Of a stretch of DNA of 46,543 bases, positions 16,527-25,124 are shown in pieces (the first letter of the stretch is position 1; each line of letters opens with the position of its first letter). This stretch comes from Draconibacterium orientale (GTDB lineage: Bacteria; Bacteroidota; Bacteroidia; Bacteroidales; Prolixibacteraceae): positions 1-46,543 of the forward strand of contig DYSZ01000009.1 of the NCBI GenBank assembly GCA_020726265.1, in the 5' to 3' direction. Below the pieces are notes generated by a model that worked only from the letters and a program-made list of their open reading frames with translations, did no database searches and was not told where the DNA came from. Made by a program: the position numbers and the translations under genes.

Positions 16527-18851
16527 ATGTCGAAATTCAGAATTGAAATACTGATAACGCTGGTTGCCATTTCCCTTGGGGTTGTGGTAGTTACCATTGG
16601 CTATTTTTCGTACAAAAGCCTTACAAACATTGTGCACTCCGTTCACCAGGCTGCCCTGCCCGATAACCGGCTTTTTCTCATCAAAGACATTGGGGCCGAC
16701 CTCACAGCACTGGAGCACAGTGCCCGACTTTATGTATTAACCGACAGCAATGATGATCTGGACGATTTTTATGCCATTGAAGACAGCATTTCTAAAAATC
16801 TGGATTCACTCCAAATGCTGAAGAAGGAAGAATATTTTAGTCTTGCACTCATTGATTCACTTTCGAAATTTACCCGCCAAAAAGGTGAGCTTTGGAACAA
16901 CGTTATTAATATGCACTTAACCAGCGGATACATTTTTCCTGCGTTTTCGGGTTTATTGCAAAATCTGAATAACCCCCTGTCCGATTCAACGGTTTCGAAA
17001 AATCAGGCCGGGGAAAATACAATCAAAAGAAAAATACAGCAGCTTGAATGGAAAATTTACCAGCAAAATAAACAGCGAAATGTATTGGAATCGCAGTTGC
17101 TCGAAAAAAATGTTTGGCTGGGAAAACAAATAAGCCAGTTGACTGCCGACGCCGAAAAAGCTGAAGCCACTGCTTTTCTTGCAAAAACCGCTGATGCCAA
17201 CCGCTTGGCCAAACTTACTTATAAACGAATTGCCCAGTTTATTTTCTCGGCAATTTTGCTGCTGCTAATTGCTCTTTTTGTGCTTTTCAATTACCTCAGA
17301 AAAGCTCGGATTACAAGAGTAACATTGATGAACGCCCGCGAGAAAGCTGAAAATCTGGCATTAGCAAAAGCACAGTTTGCCGCCAATGTGAGCCACGAAC
17401 TGCGAACTCCGGTAAACGCAATTTATGGTTTGTCGGAGCAAATTCTCAATAAAAAACTAGATAGCGAAACAGCCGAAATGGTTTCGGTGGTATATCAATC
17501 GGCCGGCCATTTGCGGAATGTGGTAAACGATACGCTTGATTTTACAAAAATTCAATCCAAAAAATTAACTTTTCAATCTGTGGCTTTTTCACCTGCTGCT
17601 ATTTTTCAGGAGGTTTATTCGTTGCTGAAAAACGAAGCTTCCGGAAAAGGAATTTTGCTCAAATTACAGGGGGAAGGAGAAACACCCACTGCACTTCTGG
17701 GCGATCCGCTGCGGCTGAAACAAATTGTGATTAACCTGACCGGCAACGCCATAAAATTTACCGAATCAGGTGAAGTCAGCATCCTTGTTACCGGATTTAA
17801 CCGCGATGAAGATCATTTTGAACTTGAATTTCAGGTGGCTGACACTGGCGTGGGTATCGATGAAAAAAACCTCAGCCTTGTTTTTGATGAATTTGTGCAA
17901 CTTGAAAACAACAGTGGAAAGAAGTACCCCGGAACAGGATTAGGACTTCCGATTGTAAAAAAACTGGTGGAATTGCAAGGCGGTAAAATTAGCCTGAAAA
18001 GCAAACCGGGCGAAGGAACAGTAGTTACGGTTCATCTTTTGTTTCCGTTGGCCGACCCGTCAGCAATTGAACCGCGCGAAAGTGAAATTACAGAAATACC
18101 GCAGTACGTAAGGCAAGTTTCGGTTTTAATTGCCGACGACGAGGAGTACAACAGGTTTTTACTAAAGCACATTTTTAAGAAGTGGGGAATTCGGATTGAA
18201 GAAGCAAAAAACGGAAACGAGGTTACAGAAGCTGCCTGCAACGGGCACTTCGACGTAATTCTGATGGACTTGAATATGCCAGGTATGAATGGTTTTGAAG
18301 CTTCAAAAACAATTACCCGGTGTAACAAACAGGTTAAAGTTATCGCGGTTACTGCAACCAACGACCAATTCGACAAACAAACCTGCTTCGATGCCGGAAT
18401 GATCGGAATCCTGTTCAAACCTTTTTCTGAAAAAGAACTTTTTGAAACAATTGAAACAGCGGTTCGTGAAAATCGCAGCCAAAATAAAACCGATTCCGGC
18501 GTTCAGCCCGTAAATTTATCAGAACTCAGCAGGCTGGCCGGCGGCGACGAAAAGTTTCTTCTTGAAATGGTCCAGCTTTTTTTAAAATCGATGGAATCGG
18601 GAATTGCAGGAATTGAAAATGCACTCAAAAACGAAAACCTGCATGAAGTTGCTGAATATGCCCACAAAATGGCTGCCCCTGTGAAACATTTCGGAGCCAT
18701 GCATCTTTACGAAAATATCAGGCAACTGGAAAGGCTTTCGAAAAACTCGCCGACAGCCACTTCTGTTCAACCTGTTTTTAGCGAGATAATAACTGAAGCT
18801 GAACAATTAAAATGTAATTTAACCGCTTATCTTAATCAAACAAATGATTAG
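16527..18851 (+). CDS. Hybrid sensor histidine kinase with receiver and HPt domains
   Basis: The 774-residue protein has a membrane segment at about 8-28, an extracytoplasmic helical sensor (30-235) and a second membrane segment at about 237-256. The kinase core follows: H-box ANVSHELRTP (286-295, H290), N-box NLTGNAIKF (403-411), G1 DTGVGID (439-445) and G2 GTGLGLP (469-475). A receiver domain (about 530-645, D581, K631) and a C-terminal HPt domain (about 660-770, EYAHKM, H713) complete an internal phosphorelay. The final acceptor is probably the adjacent NtrC-type regulator, whose gene starts 15 bp downstream. The sensed signal is unknown. Confidence 0.94.
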   Translation: MSKFRIEILITLVAISLGVVVVTIGYFSYKSLTNIVHSVHQAALPDNRLFLIKDIGADLTALEHSARLYVLTDSNDDLDDFYAIEDSISKNLDSLQMLKKEEYFSLALIDSLSKFTRQKGELWNNVINMHLTSGYIFPAFSGLLQNLNNPLSDSTVSKNQAGENTIKRKIQQLEWKIYQQNKQRNVLESQLLEKNVWLGKQISQLTADAEKAEATAFLAKTADANRLAKLTYKRIAQFIFSAILLLLIALFVLFNYLRKARITRVTLMNAREKAENLALAKAQFAANVSHELRTPVNAIYGLSEQILNKKLDSETAEMVSVVYQSAGHLRNVVNDTLDFTKIQSKKLTFQSVAFSPAAIFQEVYSLLKNEASGKGILLKLQGEGETPTALLGDPLRLKQIVINLTGNAIKFTESGEVSILVTGFNRDEDHFELEFQVADTGVGIDEKNLSLVFDEFVQLENNSGKKYPGTGLGLPIVKKLVELQGGKISLKSKPGEGTVVTVHLLFPLADPSAIEPRESEITEIPQYVRQVSVLIADDEEYNRFLLKHIFKKWGIRIEEAKNGNEVTEAACNGHFDVILMDLNMPGMNGFEASKTITRCNKQVKVIAVTATNDQFDKQTCFDAGMIGILFKPFSEKELFETIETAVRENRSQNKTDSGVQPVNLSELSRLAGGDEKFLLEMVQLFLKSMESGIAGIENALKNENLHEVAEYAHKMAAPVKHFGAMHLYENIRQLERLSKNSPTATSVQPVFSEIITEAEQLKCNLTAYLNQTND

Positions 18852-18865
18852 TTAAAATCTTGATT

Positions 18866-20212
18866 ATGAGTGAAAAACCTTTTAAGATATTTGTAGTTGA
18901 AGACGACGAATGGTACAACAGGTTGCTGGTTCACAACCTTTCGTTAAACCCCGATTATGAAATTGAATCGTTTACCAACGGGAAAGACTGTTTAAACAAC
19001 CTGGGCAAAAATCCCGATGTTGTTACGCTCGATTACCGGCTCCCCGATATGCAGGGACTTGAAATTCTCCAGAAAATAAAGGCCGAAAACGAAGAAATTC
19101 AGGTGATATTGATTTCGGAACAGGATGAAATTGAAGTTGTTGTTGACCTGCTGAAATACGGGGCCTACGATTATCTTGTTAAATCGAAAGACATCCGTGA
19201 AAGGCTTTTAAATACAGTGCAGAACATCCGCAATGGGGTGAACCTCAGAAAGGAAATCGTGTCGTTGAGAAATGAAGTAAAGAAAAAATACAGCTACCAA
19301 AATACGATAATCGGTAATAGCACTGCCATTCAAAGCATTTATGCACTGATTGAGAAAGCCACCCGCACCAACATTTCGGTAGCCATTTCGGGCGAAACCG
19401 GTACCGGAAAAGAATTGGTGGCAAAAGCCATTCACTACAATTCGCCCCGTGCCGAAAAACCATTTATCGCAGTGAATATGGCTGCAATTCCAAAAGACCT
19501 CACCGAAAGTGAACTTTTCGGACACGAAAAAGGCGCATTTACAGGAGCAGCATTCCGTCGTACCGGAAAGTTTGAAGAGGCTAACGGTGGCACGCTCTTT
19601 CTCGATGAGATTGCTGAAATGGATATCTCTCTTCAGGCCAAATTATTGCGGGCGCTTCAAGAAAAAGAAATTGTTCGGGTGGGCAGCAACAAGCCGGTAA
19701 AAACCGATTGCCGCATTATTGTAGCTACCAACCAAAACTTACAGGAATGTGTAATCAAGGGGAATTTCCGTCAGGATTTATATTACAGGCTTTACGGATT
19801 TCCAATTGAGCTACCGCCTCTTCGCGACAGACAAAACGATGCTGCCATTCTTTCAAAACATTTTATCAAATCATTTTGCACTGAAAATAAGCTTCCACAA
19901 AAACAGCTTTCAAAACAGGCCGCTGAAAAATTGTTGGCTTATTCCTTCCCCGGAAATATCAGGGAGTTAAAGTCGGTGATTGAACTCGCCATTACACTTT
20001 CTGATGGTGATGAAATAACTGGTGAAAATATTTTTCTGGGCAACAATGCTTTGATGGAAGAAACCATTAATCAGGAGCTTAGCCTGCGTGATTATAATAT
20101 CCGGGTTGTAAAAAAATATCTCGAAAAATACAATAACGACATAAAACTCGTGGCAACAAAACTTGATATTGGGGTTGCCACCATTTACCGGATGTTAAAA
20201 GCTGACCTATAA
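18866..20212 (+). CDS. NtrC-class sigma54-dependent response regulator
   Basis: The 448-residue protein has a receiver (D56, K106), an AAA+ domain with Walker A GETGTGKE (176-183), the sigma54-contact motif GAFTGA (223-228), Walker B T-L-F-L-D-E-I-A (243-250), and a C-terminal Fis-type helix-turn-helix (about 405-446). It should activate sigma54 RNA polymerase when phosphorylated, probably by the hybrid kinase encoded just upstream. The ATG at 18866 is preferred over an in-frame TTG at 18860. A palindrome and a sigma54-like promoter lie directly downstream, before the coiled-coil gene, and are the likely target. Confidence 0.95.
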   Translation: MSEKPFKIFVVEDDEWYNRLLVHNLSLNPDYEIESFTNGKDCLNNLGKNPDVVTLDYRLPDMQGLEILQKIKAENEEIQVILISEQDEIEVVVDLLKYGAYDYLVKSKDIRERLLNTVQNIRNGVNLRKEIVSLRNEVKKKYSYQNTIIGNSTAIQSIYALIEKATRTNISVAISGETGTGKELVAKAIHYNSPRAEKPFIAVNMAAIPKDLTESELFGHEKGAFTGAAFRRTGKFEEANGGTLFLDEIAEMDISLQAKLLRALQEKEIVRVGSNKPVKTDCRIIVATNQNLQECVIKGNFRQDLYYRLYGFPIELPPLRDRQNDAAILSKHFIKSFCTENKLPQKQLSKQAAEKLLAYSFPGNIRELKSVIELAITLSDGDEITGENIFLGNNALMEETINQELSLRDYNIRVVKKYLEKYNNDIKLVATKLDIGVATIYRMLKADL

Positions 20213-20244
20213 AACAAGATCAATCATCTTTTGCTTCCAAATGC

Positions 20245-20282
20245 TACTATCAAATTGATAACGAGTTATTAATTTGATAGTA
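20245..20282. promoter_or_regulatory. 38-bp palindrome, likely upstream activator site of the NtrC-type regulator
   Basis: Perfect 12-bp arms TACTATCAAATT (20245-20256) and AATTTGATAGTA (20271-20282) surround a centre that is itself partly symmetric (ATAAC/GTTAT). The centre is about 84 bp upstream of the -24 element at 20347, a normal distance for an NtrC-class enhancer site. No T run follows, so it is not a standard terminator for the regulator gene. Confidence 0.7.
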
Positions 20283-20344
20283 AATCATAATTTTCAATTC
20301 TACACAACAGTCTCATTTTCTGATATCTAAACCGCTTTTTTTGC

Positions 20345-20362
20345 TTGGCACATGAATTGGCT
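20345..20362 (+). promoter_or_regulatory. Sigma54-like promoter of the coiled-coil gene
   Basis: TTGGCAC (20345-20351) is a perfect -24 element. After five bases comes TTGG (20357-20360), against the consensus TTGC, so the -12 element has one mismatch. The predicted start lies near 20373, about 30 nt before the ATG at 20404. The sigma54 activator gene directly upstream strengthens the call. Confidence 0.6.
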
Positions 20363-20403
20363 TTAATTCCTATCAAAAAAAATGAAACAAAAATTATAGA
20401 ATC

Positions 20404-21333
20404 ATGGAAACAAAAAAAATGACAGCACTGAGCAGTATTTTAACCGGAGTGTTGGTTGTACTAATTGTGTTGGTGAGCGTAGTAACTTACAACAACAAAA
20501 ACCGGATAAATACACTGAATGAGAAAAATGCAGGTTTGACATCGACTCTTGAAGAACGCGATTCGTTAGTAAATGAATTGGCGAGCACTTTCGATGAAAT
20601 TGAGCAGAACCTCACTTTTGTCCGCAACAAACGTGGAAACATGGTAATTGCCGGCGAAGAAGGAGCTAAAAATCAAAAAGAAGTCCTTGTAGCCGACATT
20701 AAACTGATGAACGAAATGCTTGAGGAAAGCAGTGTAAAAATTGAAGAACTTGAGAAAAAACTAAAATCTTCGGGTATTGAAATCAAATCGTTCAGAAATA
20801 AAATTGCCCAGCTGAACAAGAGCATCGAAGAACAGAACAACAGCATTATGCAGTTAACTGCCGAACTTGAACAGCGCGACTACAAAATTGCTGAAATGGA
20901 CGGTGCCATTGTAAAACTACAGGAAGATTTAGCTGTACGCGACGACTCCATCAATTCGAAATCGCAGCTAATTGCTGAAAAAGCGCAAACAATTATTGAG
21001 AAAGACAACGAACTCAACAAAGCGTATTTTGCGGCTGGCACAAAAAGACAACTCGTTGAAAAAGGAGTACTCACACAAGAAGGCGGGTTCCTAGGAATTG
21101 CAAAAAACAAATCAATCCGCGACGATTTCAATGCAAGCTCATTTACACAGCTTGATATGCGAAATGCCAGTCAGTTTCCAATAAACGCAAAAAAAGCAAA
21201 ACTGATTTCAGAACATCCGGCAAGCTCGTACAGGCTGGTTGAGGAAAACGACAAAATTGCTTATCTGGAAATTGAAAAACCAGAAGAATTCTGGAAACTG
21301 ACCCGGTTTGTGGTTGTTGAAACCCGGAATTAA
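20404..21333 (+). CDS. Membrane-anchored coiled-coil protein (Cbp1/adhesin-like)
   Basis: The 309-residue protein has one N-terminal membrane segment (about 8-29), a long coiled coil rich in E, K, N and L (about 35-215), and a compact C-terminal part (about 220-309) starting with A-A-G-T-K-R-Q-L-V-E-K-G-V-L. This layout resembles Bacteroidota proteins annotated as Cbp1-family collagen-binding adhesins; that resemblance is from memory and uncertain. It sits downstream of a kinase/NtrC pair and a sigma54-like promoter, so envelope remodelling or surface function under stress is a plausible role. A terminator follows. Confidence 0.8.
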   Translation: METKKMTALSSILTGVLVVLIVLVSVVTYNNKNRINTLNEKNAGLTSTLEERDSLVNELASTFDEIEQNLTFVRNKRGNMVIAGEEGAKNQKEVLVADIKLMNEMLEESSVKIEELEKKLKSSGIEIKSFRNKIAQLNKSIEEQNNSIMQLTAELEQRDYKIAEMDGAIVKLQEDLAVRDDSINSKSQLIAEKAQTIIEKDNELNKAYFAAGTKRQLVEKGVLTQEGGFLGIAKNKSIRDDFNASSFTQLDMRNASQFPINAKKAKLISEHPASSYRLVEENDKIAYLEIEKPEEFWKLTRFVVVETRN

Positions 21334-21424
21334 AAAAAACATTCATATTGAATTCTGCGAATAGTAAAGCCGTGAACCCTGTATTTTATATCCTTTAGCT
21401 ATCACGGTTTAATCAATCATTTTC

Positions 21425-21456
21425 AGGGGTTTGGCATTTGTGCTGAACCCCTTTCT
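21425..21456 (+). terminator. Rho-independent terminator
   Basis: AGGGGTT (21425-21431) pairs with AACCCCT (21446-21452) over a 14-base loop, followed by TTCTTTTA. It lies between the convergent coiled-coil gene and the small gene at 21458. A second smaller hairpin (CCGTGA/TCACGG) lies just upstream. Confidence 0.7.
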
Positions 21457-21457
21457 T

Positions 21458-21781
21458 TTATCTCCCAAAAGTCCAGTAGTTTACTTCTGCTTCGGTTTCT
21501 TTGTCCGACTCTTGCAGCCAGTAAGCCGGAGTTACGCGTTTGCCTGTTAAACTTTTCAGGCGGCGCTTATAGACATCAACCAGCGGATTAAAAAGAATAT
21601 CAGTTACTCCAATTTTATACAATGGATTTTCGCCTTCCAGTACCGATTTTACTTCGTAGCCATTTAGTTCGAGCAGCTTTTTCAGAAAGTCAGCACGTTC
21701 GGCAGAAACACCTGTTTCAACCACAGTGCAGCGCACGCCGTCCAATTCTTCAACAATATGTTTTCCTTTATTGAGTGCCAT
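21458..21781 (-). CDS. Conserved hypothetical protein, 107 residues
   Basis: This soluble, charged protein has no signal peptide. It holds D-G-V-R-C-T-V-V-E-T-G (14-24), a helix rich in E and L, and ends with V-T-P-A-Y-W-L-Q. I recall small Bacteroidales hypotheticals with the same pattern, but no domain name or function. It lies 182 bp downstream of nuoN on the same strand; its relation to complex I is unproven. The start is the first ATG, followed closely by a G/C-rich hairpin repeat on the 5' side. Confidence 0.75.
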   Translation of the reverse strand: MALNKGKHIVEELDGVRCTVVETGVSAERADFLKKLLELNGYEVKSVLEGENPLYKIGVTDILFNPLVDVYKRRLKSLTGKRVTPAYWLQESDKETEAEVNYWTFGR

Positions 21782-21795
21782 TTCAAAAAAAATTT

Positions 21796-21832
21796 AAGCC
21801 CCCTTCTGATTCCCCCAAAGGGGGAAGGATGA
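21796..21832. repeat. G/C-rich intergenic hairpin repeat, copy 1
   Basis: CCCCC and GGGGG tracts form a stem in a segment starting AAGCCCCC. It belongs to a family of seven such hairpins in this window that sit directly after genes or between operon genes. It has no T run, so it is not a standard terminator. Confidence 0.7.
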
Positions 21833-21963
21833 GGAAATTCGTGTTTATAAGTTTGAATATGTTAATCAACATTCGTCATTAATAAATCTTCTTGTCTTGA
21901 TACCTGCATCTAACAATCTTGCGTCTTTTTCTCAATACTCAATACTTTGTACTCATTACTGTA

Positions 21964-23391
21964 CTAGTACAAAAAATTCTGACTGATTTCCCTGATTGTG
22001 TCGAAAATCACACTTGCAAAACCCACTGCAAAAATACCGGCAACGCAAATAATCAGTGCTGTGCGCATGTAAGCTGAGCTTTTAAAAGTAGGAACCGGAT
22101 TGTCGCTTTTCTCGATAAACATAGCCCGAACCACGCGCAAATAGTAGTAAAGCGAAACGGTGGCGTTTAAAACTGCGATTAGTACCAGGATGTAATATCC
22201 GCTTCCGGCTGCCGCTGTAAACAAAAAGAACTTCCCAAAAAACCCGGCTACCGGTGGAATACCAGCCAGCGAGAAAAGAGCAAGCGTCATCAGCAAACTC
22301 AGTTTCGGGTTAGTTTTATACATACCGTTGTAGCCGTCGATGGTTTCAACACCCGAAGCGTTTGAAATGGCTTCAACCACACCAAAAGCACCAAGGTTTG
22401 TAAATATATAAATCAATACAAAATAAACCACTGCACTCATTCCGAGGTCGTTGTTTCCCAAAATCCCCAACAAAAGAAACCCTGCCTGGGCAATTGACGA
22501 GAAAGCAAGAAACCGTTTCATATTTTGCTGACGCAAAGCAAACAGGTTGGCAACCGTCATAGTAAAAACGGCTAATGTGTAAATTACGGGTTTCCACATT
22601 TCGGTGAGTGTTTTAAACACAGTGAAGAGGATGATGGTAAATATAAATGATGCCGCACCTTTCGAAATTACCGACAGGTATGAAGTTACATTGATTGGCG
22701 CTCCTTCGTACACATCGGCGGTCCAGAAATGAAATGGAACCAACGAAATTTTGAAACCCATGCCGCTTACAAAGAAAATAAAACCCAATGCCACCATTGA
22801 GTTTGAAGTTATGGTTTGGGCAATGTCGGTAAAATAGATTGAACCGGTTACGCCGTAAATCAGCGACAAACCAAATAGCAACACACCCGACGAAAGGGCA
22901 GAAGATAAAATCAGTTTAATACCGGCTTCGGCTGAACGGCTGCGAATGCGGTCGAATGCGGCAAGCCCGGCAATCGGGATTGTGGCTGTTTCGAGACCGA
23001 TGTAGAACATTAGAAAATCGCCCGACGAAATCATAAAATTCATCCCGATGAGCGTTGAAACAGTCAGCAGGAAATATTCGCTGATGCGGTCGCTGTTTTC
23101 GGGACGTTTGAGCCAGCCTTCAGCCTGAAGGAAAATGATAAGCACACCGATATTCAGCACATTTTTCATTAAAGCGGTGAGCGGATTACTTTGGTAAGAA
23201 CCGCCAAATAATGTGCCTTCGGGAACCGGGAAAAAGCCGGCAACAGTTACCATTGCAAAAAGCGCGATGGTAAACGGAATCAGCTTTCTTTTAGCCGAAT
23301 CTGCCGTTGCGATTTCAGCAATAAGAATGATAAGCGCTGCCGCAGTAAGCAGCAATTCGTGGCGCATCATTAAAAATTGTGATAAATTCAT
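21964..23391 (-). CDS. nuoN: NADH-quinone oxidoreductase subunit N
   Basis: The 475-residue polytopic protein (about 14 helices) is one of the three antiporter-like proton-pumping subunits of complex I. It contains the conserved K-R-F-L-A-F-S-S-I-A-Q-A-G-F segment and the P-F-H-F-W-T-A-D-V-Y-E-G-A-P region. The start is placed at the ATG of M-N-L-S-Q-F; an in-frame ATG 60 bp upstream would translate a G/C-rich repeat (S-L-G-G-G-R-G-E) and is rejected. It is the last nuo gene. Confidence 0.95.
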   Translation of the reverse strand: MNLSQFLMMRHELLLTAAALIILIAEIATADSAKRKLIPFTIALFAMVTVAGFFPVPEGTLFGGSYQSNPLTALMKNVLNIGVLIIFLQAEGWLKRPENSDRISEYFLLTVSTLIGMNFMISSGDFLMFYIGLETATIPIAGLAAFDRIRSRSAEAGIKLILSSALSSGVLLFGLSLIYGVTGSIYFTDIAQTITSNSMVALGFIFFVSGMGFKISLVPFHFWTADVYEGAPINVTSYLSVISKGAASFIFTIILFTVFKTLTEMWKPVIYTLAVFTMTVANLFALRQQNMKRFLAFSSIAQAGFLLLGILGNNDLGMSAVVYFVLIYIFTNLGAFGVVEAISNASGVETIDGYNGMYKTNPKLSLLMTLALFSLAGIPPVAGFFGKFFLFTAAAGSGYYILVLIAVLNATVSLYYYLRVVRAMFIEKSDNPVPTFKSSAYMRTALIICVAGIFAVGFASVIFDTIREISQNFLY

Positions 23392-23405
23392 ATCTCCAAA
23401 TTTAA

Positions 23406-23448
23406 GAGCCTCCCCCCTGCCCCCTCCCAAGGAGGGGGAGTAGGAAAG
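23406..23448. repeat. G/C-rich intergenic hairpin repeat, copy 2
   Basis: CTCCCCCCTGCCCCCTCCC pairs with GGAGGGGGAG. It sits in the 99-bp gap between nuoM and nuoN, inside a transcribed operon, and belongs to the same family as copy 1. Confidence 0.75.
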
Positions 23449-23490
23449 CAATATCTTATTTTATTAAATCTTTCATTTCAATTTAAAAAC

Positions 23491-24996
23491 TCAAAAAACA
23501 TTTGTTTCGGCAAGTTTGTGAACGATAGGTTTCAAGCTGTCGAGAATTGTGTCCGACAGCCACAGCGGGGCAATACCAATTCCGGCAATGGCAATTACAA
23601 GCGTAAACATGCTTAGTTTCTCAAACCAGGTGGCATCGCGCAGGTGCTCGAAATGCGGGTCTTTTACCGGCCCGAACAACAAAATACCCACCACGCGCAG
23701 AATATAAACCGCGGTAATTACAATCGACGATGCAGCAATAATTGTCACAATTCTGTGAAATAAATCCTCGTGCTGGAAAGCGCCGACAAAAACTGTCATT
23801 TCAGCAACAAATCCGCTTAACCCGGGTAAACCCAACGAAGCCAGACCAGCTATTACGTAAACTACCGAAAGTACCGGAATCACTTTCATTAAACCCCCCA
23901 TTTCGTAAATGTTGCGGGTGTGCGTCCGTCCGTAAATCATCCCAATTAATGCAAAGAAAAGGGCTGTCATTAAACCGTGCGAAATCATTTGAATGATACC
24001 GCCGTCCATGGCCGTTTCGTTCATCATCAGCAAGGCAAAAAGTACAAGCCCGCAGTGGCTTACCGATGAGTAGGCGTTAATATATTTAAGGTCTTTTTGC
24101 CAGATGGCGCCGAAAGCTCCGTAAACCACACTGATACTGGTGAGAATGATAAAAATCCACGCCTGTTCGTGGGCTGCTTCGGGCATCAGGAACATGGCCA
24201 CGCGGAATGCACCGTAACCTCCCAGCTTCATCAACACCCCGGCGTGGAGCATCGAAACCGCAGTTGGCGCCGAGGCATGACCGTCGGGCGACCAGGTGTG
24301 GAAAGGGAAAAGTGCTCCCAAGATTCCAAACCCAATAAATGTGAACGGGAAGAAAAAGCGTTGCGCTTCAACAGGTATATTAATTTTCGAAATTTCGAGA
24401 ATGTTAAAAGTAAGTGGGCCGCCGTTGGGTGCCGAGTTAAAGTAAATACCGAAAATACCCACCATCAGCAGTGCCGAGCCTCCCATCAACATCAGCGTGA
24501 GTTTCATGGCCGAGCTTTCTTTAGGACCACTGCCCCAAACCCCGATTAACAGGTACATCGGGATTACTGCCACTTCGTAGAACAGGAACATGGTAAACAG
24601 GTCGATGGAGATAAAAAACCCGAAAACCCCTGTGGCCAGCAAAATGAGCGAGATAAAGAATTCGCGGGAGAGGTATTCCACTTCCCACGATGCAAAAATT
24701 CCGGCAAAAACCACGATGGCGGTAAGCGCAATCATCACCACCGCAATGCCATCGACACCCGTTGTGTAATGGATATTCAGACTTTTAAACCAGGTATAAT
24801 CCGAGATAAACACCATTTCATCGGTTACACCAGCCTTGCGCAGTCCCAAATACATAAATACAAGTGTTGCCGCCACAATCAGCTGAATGGTCATCCCAAA
24901 AGCCGAAACCGCACGCGCTCCCTTCATGTCTTTTGTAAACAGGATGCCGATGATGGTCAGCACCGGAACAACAATTAATAAGGTCAGTATATTCAT
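23491..24996 (-). CDS. nuoM: NADH-quinone oxidoreductase subunit M
   Basis: The 501-residue antiporter-like membrane subunit carries the expected E in F-L-F-Y-E-V-A-V-I-P-M-Y and the segment FPFHTWSPDGHASAPTAVS (about 246-264), both hallmarks of NuoM. It pumps protons in the distal membrane arm. Length is normal for the family. It lies 128 bp after nuoL, a gap filled with hairpin repeats, and 99 bp before nuoN. Confidence 0.96.
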   Translation of the reverse strand: MNILTLLIVVPVLTIIGILFTKDMKGARAVSAFGMTIQLIVAATLVFMYLGLRKAGVTDEMVFISDYTWFKSLNIHYTTGVDGIAVVMIALTAIVVFAGIFASWEVEYLSREFFISLILLATGVFGFFISIDLFTMFLFYEVAVIPMYLLIGVWGSGPKESSAMKLTLMLMGGSALLMVGIFGIYFNSAPNGGPLTFNILEISKINIPVEAQRFFFPFTFIGFGILGALFPFHTWSPDGHASAPTAVSMLHAGVLMKLGGYGAFRVAMFLMPEAAHEQAWIFIILTSISVVYGAFGAIWQKDLKYINAYSSVSHCGLVLFALLMMNETAMDGGIIQMISHGLMTALFFALIGMIYGRTHTRNIYEMGGLMKVIPVLSVVYVIAGLASLGLPGLSGFVAEMTVFVGAFQHEDLFHRIVTIIAASSIVITAVYILRVVGILLFGPVKDPHFEHLRDATWFEKLSMFTLVIAIAGIGIAPLWLSDTILDSLKPIVHKLAETNVF

Positions 24997-25029
24997 CTTT
25001 AAAACTTTACTTTTCTATTTATATCATTT

Positions 25030-25119
25030 CCCCGGGATTTTACCCCGGGCTAATACATTTCGCTCTTTCAGAGCTTGTTCTGTCCCAATCTTCCCCCTTT
25101 AGGGGAATAAGAAGTGGGC
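25030..25119. repeat. Cluster of three intergenic hairpins between nuoL and nuoM
   Basis: CCCCGGG (25030-25036) pairs with CCCGGG (25044-25049), GCTCT-TTC-AGAGC (25062-25074) forms a second stem, and CCCC/GGGG tracts at about 25090-25105 form copy 3 of the G/C-rich family. The first two resemble common short Bacteroidota intergenic repeats. The cluster interrupts an otherwise tight operon. Confidence 0.7.
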
Positions 25120-25124
25120 CAGTT

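Noticed and set aside
23392-23451. 20-codon N-terminal extension of nuoN
   Set aside because: It translates an intergenic G/C-rich hairpin repeat and is absent from the usual NuoN start.
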